Below are positions 53,475 through 60,092 of a stretch of DNA of 64,000 bases, one piece after another; position 1 is the first letter of the stretch; each line of letters opens with the position of its first letter. The position numbers and the translations under genes are program-made. The stretch is from SABI01 sp963676605 (GTDB lineage Bacteria > Spirochaetota > Spirochaetia > Sphaerochaetales > Sphaerochaetaceae), in NCBI GenBank assembly GCA_963676605.2, contig CAXXSP010000065.1, positions 46,224-110,223 of the forward strand. The letters run 5' to 3'. Below the pieces are notes generated by a model. That model did not search any database, was not told the DNA's origin, and worked only from the letters and a program-made list of their open reading frames with translations.

Positions 53475-53491
53475 ATAGCGATATTTGCTAG
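53475..53491. promoter_or_regulatory. palindrome upstream of P3
   Basis: ATAGCGATATTTGCTAG, 15 of 17 bases identical to the element upstream of P1 (43356-43372); TAGC/GCTA arms around a 7-base centre. It lies in a 300-bp AT-rich stretch (53387-53684) with no gene. Confidence 0.5.
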
Positions 53492-53621
53492 AAATATGTT
53501 GAATTGGGAGACCTGTCACATGAGAAGATTTGAATTGATATTTATAAATTTATATAATATAATAAATTAAAAAGTAATAGAATTGTTATATAAAAAAATG
53601 TAGAAAAAAAATTGTTTGGTA

Positions 53622-53650
53622 TTGACATAAGTGCTAACCGGGTGTACATT
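53622..53650 (+). promoter_or_regulatory. shared-type promoter of P3
   Basis: TTGACA (53622-53627) continuing TAAGTG as in P1, 17-bp spacer, TACATT (53645-53650). An AGGAGGG site and ATG 53685 follow. Confidence 0.75.
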
Positions 53651-53711
53651 ATAACCATAGTTAATCCGATAGGAGGGTACAAGCATGAAAAAGGCTCTCA
53701 TACTTATAGTA

Positions 53712-55322
53712 GAGTCTCCTGAATATATTGCTTTTCAGCAAGGCTCTTTAGTTTCGCCCAGTTTTACCCCAAAATCAGGCGAAACCGGTATGTCCCAAAC
53801 AGCCATCTGAGAAAAGCAAAAAGATCTCTCAGGATCTTCTTCAGGTTCAATCCCAGGATCACCAGAGCGATGGTTGTCTCACTCGTCTCAGCCAGCTTCG
53901 TTCTTACTCGATCCAGGGTGTACTTTCGCTTCGCTACTCCGAATACGCCCTCAATGGGAATCCGGTCAATCTCATCACGTCGGGACTCTTTTAACATTGC
54001 CCGATACACCTCCTGATCCTTCGGAGGTCTACCCAACGGAGGACCGGCAAGACGAATACCAAGGTCTTTGCAGTACCTGAGATTTTCTCTCGTCCTGTAG
54101 ATCTTATCTGCCAGTATCGACTGCGGGTAATACCCGAATCGTCTGCGGTAATCCTCAACATGCTCTTTTAGTTTCGTGCTTTCGTTATACGGTTCCCATC
54201 CAAGAGTCTCAAGAAATGCATATCCTTCAATCCTGGACACTGATACCTTTGCTCCGAATTCCACTGGAGTATTGATCTTCCCTCTCACGATCGGTCTCAC
54301 ATGAGGCTGTGAAATGCTTACTATCCGTGAGGGAACAGATCTGATGTTCTCACGATACATCAGATCTTGCTGCCGATACACTTCATTCACAACCAGTAGA
54401 TTTCGATACATTCTCCCTGTGAGGGAGAAACTTCCGTCCCTCTCTCCCATAGCTTCAATATATGCAAGATTACGTCTCAGATACTGAAGCTGCTTGCGTA
54501 TCCCCTTCCTGATAAGATTCACACGGGGACGACGATTACGGGAGACAGACAGAAAAGCCTTTCTCGCTTTCTCCCTGTAGGTTCTCGGCTTCTCCTCTAT
54601 CCCGACATAGGGAAGATGAAGATAATCGATAATCTCTTCAGTCTTCTCTCTCGCTTCATTGAGCAGACTCAGATCTGTAGGGAATCTGATGTCAGCCGGT
54701 GTACAGGTCGCATCTACCAGAAGCTGTCCCTTATGATTGTTTCCACCGGAGGAACCGGAATCAGAACTGTCATCATCACAATCTTCAGCTTCCTTTTCGA
54801 GCTGTCGTTTCACAATCTTCTCATTGATCTCTTTGAGCATCTCAGGTGTGATTCGTTTCCTGAAATGCACAAGTGATGATGCTTCAAACGGGGCCGTGTC
54901 CTGAAAACTTTCGAGTCCCAGCAGATACTGGTAGTAGGGATTCTCCTTGATGTCTTCCACCAGTTCTTCATCAGGAAGATTCTTCATTTCTTTGATCAGA
55001 AGAGCACCGAGAGCCATACGGAATGGCTTTGCTTCATTCCCCCTTCTTGAGGGGAATTTAGAAGCATACTCTTCTTCATATTCATCCCAAGGGATGAGCT
55101 GTGCGAGTTGAACCCAGCGATTTCGGGGATTCAGTTCACCACCGAACTTCATATGGAAGTTGATGAACTCCATCTGGCCGGTTTGTTCTTTCTTTCGGTA
55201 CAACGCTCTCTCCAGGTGCAAGGATTTCATGACGAAACATGCCGTTTCTCATGCATCTACACCCTCAGATTATAGCATTTATTACTTATAATGTATATAG
55301 ATAACGACTATTCAGGAGACTC
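53712..55322 (-). mobile_element. IS5/IS1182-like insertion sequence, 1611 bp
   Basis: Terminal inverted repeats GAGTCTCCTGAATA are perfect over 14 bp at 53712-53725 and 55309-55322. The direct target duplicate TATAGTA lies at 53705-53711 and 55323-55329. It has one intact transposase gene. Perfect ends, an intact ORF and a perfect duplicate suggest a recent insertion. It lies antisense to P3. A TATAAT at 55287-55292 near its right end points outward, but a matching -35 is not evident. Confidence 0.92.
53764..55230 (-). CDS. DDE transposase of the IS5/IS1182 group
   Basis: 488 residues. The N-terminal domain (PRNRWVQLAQLIPWDEYEEE, RMALGALLIKEMKNLPDEEL) is typical of this transposase type. 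The likely catalytic acids are Asp in LLVDATCTPADIRFP, Asp in ILADKIYRTRENL and Glu in IEGVFGVAKRKYTLDRVRTKL. A Ser/Asp/Gly-rich linker (CDDDSSDSGSSGGNN) separates the N-terminal and catalytic parts. It is full length, so the element is probably active. Confidence 0.93.
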   Translation of the reverse strand: MKSLHLERALYRKKEQTGQMEFINFHMKFGGELNPRNRWVQLAQLIPWDEYEEEYASKFPSRRGNEAKPFRMALGALLIKEMKNLPDEELVEDIKENPYYQYLLGLESFQDTAPFEASSLVHFRKRITPEMLKEINEKIVKRQLEKEAEDCDDDSSDSGSSGGNNHKGQLLVDATCTPADIRFPTDLSLLNEAREKTEEIIDYLHLPYVGIEEKPRTYREKARKAFLSVSRNRRPRVNLIRKGIRKQLQYLRRNLAYIEAMGERDGSFSLTGRMYRNLLVVNEVYRQQDLMYRENIRSVPSRIVSISQPHVRPIVRGKINTPVEFGAKVSVSRIEGYAFLETLGWEPYNESTKLKEHVEDYRRRFGYYPQSILADKIYRTRENLRYCKDLGIRLAGPPLGRPPKDQEVYRAMLKESRRDEIDRIPIEGVFGVAKRKYTLDRVRTKLAETSETTIALVILGLNLKKILRDLFAFLRWLFGTYRFRLILG

Positions 55323-55840
55323 TATAGTAGTTCTTTTAGTGGCCACGGGAAGTCTGTTCGCAGTTACAAACGTAGGAACAGGTTCCTTGAATGTGTATGG
55401 TAAGATTATCGATGGTGATGTCACCTTCAGCGTGAATCAGACTCTGTTGTCGGCAAATAGAATTGATCTTGTCGATAATGATGATATTCAGCCTTCAGGT
55501 GATGGCGTTGAAGTCGGTAACTGGGAATTTGATTCAGTTAACCAGGGTACAGCAATTACGTATACACTGACCTATACCTATGGAGCCCTTACAGAGGGTA
55601 CCACGGATATTGAATATAAGCTTCTTGAGAGTAATGGTACTACATCAACTCCAATAGACAGCGGTTCGACAAGCACGTTCAATGCAACTACCGGTAACTT
55701 CAACCAGACTCGTACCATTCTTGTACGACTTACTGCAGCAGGTGCAACTGAGGTTGCAAGTGCTCCTGCCAGTTCGAACTACAATTCAACGATTGATCTG
55801 GTTCTGACAGCGCCATAATAGAAACAGATATATGAATACG

Positions 55841-55867
55841 AGGGCCCTGTAACTAGGGCCCTTTATT
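55841..55867 (+). terminator. terminator after P3
   Basis: GGGCCC (55842-55847) pairs with GGGCCC (55855-55860), followed by TTTATTTT. It lies between P3 and P4 (20 bases before the P4 ATG), so P4 is expressed by read-through or from an unseen start site. Confidence 0.75.
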
Positions 55868-55886
55868 TTCCCCCAATGGATAGTAT

Positions 55887-56405
55887 ATGAAAAAAATCTC
55901 TCTCCTTCTCTTCCATATTCTTATTGGAATCGTTGTATCACAGGCACAGACCTTTGGTCCGCTTCATGTAGATGTGTTCGGTCAGATCCTTACCCAGCTC
56001 ACTTTTCAGCTCGAACCGGAGGATAATCTGACGTTCAATCTCGTGGAGAATGAAGATATTCAGCCTCAAGGGCGGGGAGTGAGTATCGGACGCTGGAAAT
56101 TCTCGCTGTTCAATCCGCCGGAATCGGTATCGCGTTATGAGGTCGTGTACGATTATGATTCCCTTGCAGCTCCTGATATTTCCAGTACGATCGATTTTGA
56201 ATTGATTGAGATCGATGATGAGACCGCCGAGCAGGCGGTATTCACCAGTGGAAATGCGCATAGGATACTGGTGTCCGGGGAGAATACGGTCATTGAGACG
56301 AGATTAGGAGCACGTTTGACGAATAAGGGAAGGAGGGAAGTAGCCCTCGCTTCTGCTTCGGATGAATATTCCTCAGAGATCACCATCATGCTGGTACAGA
56401 TTTGA
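55887..56405 (+). CDS. P4: secreted beta-rich protein, paralogue
   Basis: 172 residues, signal peptide MKKISLLLFHILIGIVVSQA. It is closest to P3: VENEDIQPQGRGVSIGRWKF aligns with the P3 segment, followed by SRYEVVYDYDSL, and the C-terminus is YSSEITIMLVQI. More charged than P1-P3. No own shared-type promoter is seen; the P3 promoter now reads into the insertion sequence. Expression of P4 may therefore be reduced by the insertion. Confidence 0.75.
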   Translation: MKKISLLLFHILIGIVVSQAQTFGPLHVDVFGQILTQLTFQLEPEDNLTFNLVENEDIQPQGRGVSIGRWKFSLFNPPESVSRYEVVYDYDSLAAPDISSTIDFELIEIDDETAEQAVFTSGNAHRILVSGENTVIETRLGARLTNKGRREVALASASDEYSSEITIMLVQI

Positions 56406-56686
56406 GAAGGTTGCAGTGTTATGAAACAGATCCTTTGACACTCTACCCACGTCAGGCAGTCTTGGTTTTTTTACATCTTCCCCGTAATTGTCAATAAGCA
56501 TGACAATATAGTCTTGATTTAGATTTTTAAATGTTTTTATAGTAAGAAGCTATGTAGCGTAAAAAAAATCCTTTCTTTTTCGTAAAAACCATGCCATACT
56601 TGTTGAAGACTGGTTGCTCTTGATGTAGTGCGGAAGTTATATCAGAGAGCATGGACATAAGGGATACCTTATGATCTTGAGGAGGT
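56406..56686. other. AT-rich gap, possible small-RNA region
   Basis: No protein gene is convincing. An inverted repeat ATTGTCA / TGACAAT with a 7-base centre lies at 56487-56507. The stretch ends in a very strong terminator (56688-56723) that is 280 bp from P4's stop, so it may belong to a separate short transcript. No known RNA family was recognised. Confidence 0.35.
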
Positions 56687-56687
56687 G

Positions 56688-56723
56688 CCGCTTTTCCCGA
56701 TTCATGGGAGAGCGGTTTTTTTT
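56688..56723 (+). terminator. strong rho-independent terminator
   Basis: CCGCTTTTCCC (56688-56698) pairs with GGGAGAGCGG (56706-56715), followed by eight T. Confidence 0.85.
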
Positions 56724-56769
56724 ACCCTTTCACTTCTTGTTATAAAGGCTTAAAATATTAAGTTCTCAT

Positions 56770-57405
56770 CTATCTCGCGAAAAGATGAGACAGGAGGTCA
56801 GAGTAGAGGAGCAGTTTGACGGCGATATTCCACATGATAACGGCGATGATTCCGTCGAGAATTCTCCAGGTGACTGATCTTTTAAAGAGAGGAAGGAGAG
56901 CGCTCCCGCCGAAAGCGAGCAGGAAGAACCAGATGAAGGACATGAGGGCTGCTCCGAGGGCGAAGAGATAGTTATGCGGCTGTTCGAACGATGTGCTGAT
57001 ACTTCCCAGGAGGATGACGGTATCGAGATAGACATGGGGATTCAGGAGCGATATTGCAAGAGTCGTCAGCACAACCTGTTTTGCACTTCCTCTGTTTTCT
57101 TTGTTTTCCCTGATTCCCTCCGACGGGCGGAGTGCTTTCTTCAGGCTGAGAGCTCCGTAGGTAAACAGAAAGAGAGCTCCGCCCCCTGTAACGAAGGGGA
57201 TAATAAGAGGGAAGTTCTCAACAAGAGTTCCCATTCCCAGAACTCCTGCCGTGATAAGGAGGGCATCGATGATGGAGCAGGTGAGGGCTGTGAGGAAATG
57301 GTGATGCCTGTGAATTCCTTTCGTAAGAACGTAGGCATTCTGTGCGCCTATGGCGATGATGAGACTGGCACCGGTTCCCATGCCTGTAAGGAATGAAGCT
57401 ATCAT
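56770..57405 (-). CDS. LysE/ArgO-type amino acid exporter
   Basis: 211 residues from ATG 57405; upstream GTG and ATG codons (57429, 57417) fall inside the promoter. About six TM helices. MIASFLTGMGTGASLIIAIG followed by AQNAYVL is the N-terminal signature of LysE/ArgO. LTTLAISLLNPHVYLDTVILLG is the second. These proteins export basic amino acids. A LysR-type regulator, the usual partner, is absent; the divergent neighbour is a Crp/Fnr gene. Confidence 0.88.
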   Translation of the reverse strand: MIASFLTGMGTGASLIIAIGAQNAYVLTKGIHRHHHFLTALTCSIIDALLITAGVLGMGTLVENFPLIIPFVTGGGALFLFTYGALSLKKALRPSEGIRENKENRGSAKQVVLTTLAISLLNPHVYLDTVILLGSISTSFEQPHNYLFALGAALMSFIWFFLLAFGGSALLPLFKRSVTWRILDGIIAVIMWNIAVKLLLYSDLLSHLFAR

Positions 57406-57412
57406 GAAACAT

Positions 57413-57442
57413 ATCATACCGGAATGCACTGAGCCGGTGCAA
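57413..57442 (-). promoter_or_regulatory. promoter of the lysE-like gene, leaderless type
   Basis: Minus strand: TTGCAC (57437-57442), 18-bp spacer, TATGAT (57413-57418), 7 bases to ATG 57405. Confidence 0.55.
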
Positions 57443-57524
57443 TGTGAAAATGGTGTGAAGTGTCGTTTCTTGATAAAGCTGTTCTGTGGTACGATAAGAA
57501 TTACAAGAGAGGGCTGATACGAAG

Positions 57525-58112
57525 ATGAACAGCTATATTGAGGAACTGCTGAATCAGGTTCCGGATCTCAGCGAGGAAGAGAGACGTTCGCTCGCGAGCG
57601 AACTGCCGGTAGGTGAGTTTGAAAAGGGGAGTATCCTCCTTTCTCAGGGCTCGGTCTGTACCCACTGTTATCATGTGTTCAAAGGATGTGTGAGGCAGTA
57701 CTTCATTGACGATGAAGGCAATGAGAAGACAGTTGCCTTCTATACGGAAGGAGACACTGCTGCACTGCTCGATGTGCAGCAGCTGAATGCACCCTCTCAC
57801 TTCTTCTGGGAGTGTACTGAAGACTCTGTTCTCCTTGTCGGAGATCTCTCCGGGGAATCCGATGTATTGGATCGGTATCCTGCCCTCCAGTCTCTCCTGA
57901 GGCGGATGCTTGAGGAGAACCTCTCTTCCGTACAGACTTCCTTCGCCACCTTTGTCTCTTCTTCTCCCCTGCAGAGATATGAGCATCTCCTTGAAACCCG
58001 TCCAGACTTGTTCGAACGGGTCCCTCAGCACCAGATAGCCAGCTTTCTCGGCATCACTCCCGAGTCTCTGAGCCGGATCAAGAAGAGGCTTTCTTCGCCT
58101 TCCCCCCTCTGA
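57525..58112 (+). CDS. Crp/Fnr-family transcriptional regulator
   Basis: 195 residues. The cyclic-nucleotide-binding-like barrel (about 20-115: KGSILLSQGSVCTHCYHVFK, GDTAALLD) is followed by a dimer helix and a short helix-turn-helix (QHQIASFLGITPESLSRIKK, about 170-190). The three Cys (45, 48, 55) are not in the FNR cluster arrangement. The effector is unknown. The 3' end overlaps the DUF4386 gene by 35 bp on the other strand; that gene is a plausible target. Confidence 0.88.
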   Translation: MNSYIEELLNQVPDLSEEERRSLASELPVGEFEKGSILLSQGSVCTHCYHVFKGCVRQYFIDDEGNEKTVAFYTEGDTAALLDVQQLNAPSHFFWECTEDSVLLVGDLSGESDVLDRYPALQSLLRRMLEENLSSVQTSFATFVSSSPLQRYEHLLETRPDLFERVPQHQIASFLGITPESLSRIKKRLSSPSPL

Positions 58113-58755
58113 TCAGAAGCCAGAGCCCGAATGCAAGTTCTCCGGCAGCCATGGGGAGAGAGAGTATCGACTCCAGAGTTGAGGTGAAATCATGCAAGGC
58201 GGGTGTAGTATTGAGCAGGGTATGGACCAGCACGTAAGATATTCCCGCAAGTGTGACGAGGAGGCCGAGTATTTTGTTCTCGTAGCGGCAGAGCACTGCT
58301 GAAAGAAAGAGAAGATGAACGCCGAAGATGATGAGTCCGATCGACCATATCTTTTCGAACAGTTCAAGGTGTCTCATCATTCCCTCAATATCCTGCGAGG
58401 AGGCTCTGGAGGCGGCAGGTATCAGATTGATGACGGCTACTATGAGGAAGAGTGTGTAAATGAGACGTGAAGCTGCACTTAGAAGAGCGAGTTTCATTGA
58501 CTTGTTGAAAAAATATGCCCAGACGCCCCAGGAAACCAGGAGGTCCGTTGCAACGATGATGAACCAGAGGACGATCTCGAGGGTGAAGAGTCCGCTTGCC
58601 GCGGCAAGCGATTGTCCAGTGACCTCGGGGTGAGTCAGGTCAACAAGGGAGCCGTGAATTCCTCCATAGGCCGCACCGGCGGCTATGGCCATGACCAGTA
58701 GGGATATCCCTATCAGGAGGGCTGCTTTTCTTCTCTCTGATGTATATGAAATCAT
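58078..58755 (-). CDS. DUF4386-type membrane protein
   Basis: 225 residues, six TM helices. The order of helices and the segment ATDLLVSWGVWAYFFNKSMKL followed by SRLIYTLFLIVAVINLI match DUF4386 proteins, whose function is unknown. AAGGAG precedes ATG 58755. In other genomes such genes are often found beside Crp/Fnr regulators, as here. Confidence 0.8.
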   Translation of the reverse strand: MISYTSERRKAALLIGISLLVMAIAAGAAYGGIHGSLVDLTHPEVTGQSLAAASGLFTLEIVLWFIIVATDLLVSWGVWAYFFNKSMKLALLSAASRLIYTLFLIVAVINLIPAASRASSQDIEGMMRHLELFEKIWSIGLIIFGVHLLFLSAVLCRYENKILGLLVTLAGISYVLVHTLLNTTPALHDFTSTLESILSLPMAAGELAFGLWLLIRGGKAKKASS

Positions 58756-58835
58756 GATCTATTTCTCCTTATTCTCTGAAGTATAAGAGAGGAGAGGAAA
58801 ACATGCATTGACGAACGTCAAGAGCGAGACTGAAA

Positions 58836-59981
58836 CTACTGTATTCCTCTGATATACGATCTGTGGAAAATGAATTCATCAAGGGCGAGCACTGCAGTGC
58901 CGATAATCCCTCCCCGTTCCTTGAGTCCTGTCCTCTGTATACGCACCTCACTTTGTATGATAGGAGGGCAGTGTGTATTGAAATGGTCTGTGATCGCATT
59001 GAGGTACGATTCAGGGAGCATGGAGATTCCTCCTCCCAGGACAATGATCTCAGGACGGAGAATGGCGGAGGTGGTGATCAGCGCATCACTCAGGTGGAGG
59101 GCTGCATCCAGGAGTATGTTCTTCTTCTCCTCATCCTTTTCCGCTTCTATAGCGAGAGCCTTCACCGAATTCCCTGAGCTGCTGAAGCGGGCGAGAGCCG
59201 CTCCTGATGCAAGAGCCTCAAGGCAGCCGGTGCCTCCGCAGGAACATGTTCCTCTGTCGCTGACTCTTATATGACCGAACAGCATTTCCGGAGTGACTTT
59301 CCTTCCCCTGTCCCAGAGCGCACCGTTCATATGCTCTCCCCAGTTCACGTAGAAGACCCGTTTCCCGTTCAGTTCAGGGTTGAACCAGGTCTCGCCCTGG
59401 ATCATCGCTATGACGTTGTTCTCAAGCACTACCGGGAGTTTCGTGTATTTCTGTATGGTATAGACTAGAGGTACATTGTGGAGATCCCAGTGGGTATGGT
59501 GAATGATCGTCCCTGTTGCACGGTCGATCCGGGCTCCTGCCGACAGTGCTATGCCGGCAATTTCCCTATCATCTGTGATCCTCTGGATATGGGAGGTGAT
59601 ATGGCGGATGAGGAGGGCCATGAGCTCCTCCGAGGAGGGTTGTGCAGGAGCCGGAATGCGCTCAAAGCGCATGATTTCTCCCTTCAGATTCACCAGTGCG
59701 AAGGAAATCGTCTTTACACCGATATCGACAGCTATGATCGCATAGCTGTTCCTGTCCAGAAAGAGCGGAGTTGATGGCCTGCCTGCGCCTGAACGCTGCT
59801 TCTCGCCCTCGCTGATATATCGGTCAGCTATCAGCTGATCAACTATCTCGCCTGTACTTACCTTGTTGAAACCGATCGTCTTCGCTATCTGAGCCCTGCT
59901 TATACCTTCGCTTTCTGCGATGGTATTGAGGATGCGTAGACGATTCACCTGTCTGACATCTGTAACCCTTGTAAATTTCAC
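58836..59981 (-). CDS. ROK-family transcriptional regulator (NagC/XylR type)
   Basis: 381 residues from GTG 59981. A winged helix-turn-helix (about 8-65: NRLRILNTIAESEGISRAQI, followed by AKTIGFNKVSTGEI) precedes a ROK sugar-kinase-like domain (about 80-370: IIAVDIGVKTISFALVNLKG). The ROK zinc motif CSCGGTGCLEAL is at about 246-257. Such regulators repress sugar-use genes until a sugar or sugar phosphate binds. No sugar operon is adjacent, so the target is unknown. Confidence 0.92.
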   Translation of the reverse strand: MKFTRVTDVRQVNRLRILNTIAESEGISRAQIAKTIGFNKVSTGEIVDQLIADRYISEGEKQRSGAGRPSTPLFLDRNSYAIIAVDIGVKTISFALVNLKGEIMRFERIPAPAQPSSEELMALLIRHITSHIQRITDDREIAGIALSAGARIDRATGTIIHHTHWDLHNVPLVYTIQKYTKLPVVLENNVIAMIQGETWFNPELNGKRVFYVNWGEHMNGALWDRGRKVTPEMLFGHIRVSDRGTCSCGGTGCLEALASGAALARFSSSGNSVKALAIEAEKDEEKKNILLDAALHLSDALITTSAILRPEIIVLGGGISMLPESYLNAITDHFNTHCPPIIQSEVRIQRTGLKERGGIIGTAVLALDEFIFHRSYIRGIQ

Positions 59982-59987
59982 GGCTCA

Positions 59988-60016
59988 ATAATACATGAGT
60001 TTCCACTGAATGTTAA
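59988..60016 (-). promoter_or_regulatory. promoter of the ROK regulator gene, leaderless type with GTG start
   Basis: Minus strand: TTAACA (60011-60016), 17-bp spacer, TATTAT (59988-59993), 6 bases to GTG 59981. It is back to back with the htpG promoter. Confidence 0.6.
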
Positions 60017-60024
60017 TAAAATTC

Positions 60025-60053
60025 TTGCCGATGCCCGCTTTTTTCACTATGTT
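60025..60053 (+). promoter_or_regulatory. promoter of htpG
   Basis: TTGCCG (60025-60030), 17-bp spacer, TATGTT (60048-60053). A leader of about 33 bases with CTGGAGGA follows. No CIRCE element is seen. Confidence 0.5.
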
Positions 60054-60092
60054 ATGGTTCGGATAACACAACAGAATACTCTGGAGGAACTC

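Larger units (their letters stand above)
53685..55818 (+). pseudogene. P3: secreted beta-rich protein gene split by an IS element
   Basis: The 5' part is nine codons (53685-53711, MKKALILIV). The 3' part begins after the element and its target duplicate (55330-55818, VLLVATGSLFAVTN...). Joined, they give a 171-residue protein with a complete signal peptide and no frame shift, close in size to P2 (173) and P4 (172). Family marks: DNDDIQPSGDGVEVGNWEFD (compare ENEDIQPQGRGVSIGRWKFS in P4), TDIEYKLLES and the last strand YNSTIDLVLTAP. As it stands, translation from ATG 53685 runs into the element and stops at 53810 (41 residues). The 3' part can only be read from an internal ATG (55291) in the element's end, without a signal peptide. 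Confidence 0.85.

Noticed and set aside
55291..55818. Independent gene with its own start at 55291
   Set aside because: The first 13 codons derive from the IS end and target duplicate; joining to 53685-53711 gives the authentic signal peptide.
57525..58112. FNR-type iron-sulfur regulator because of three cysteines near the N-terminus
   Set aside because: Spacing and position (45, 48, 55) do not match the FNR cluster ligands; these positions belong to the barrel strand region.
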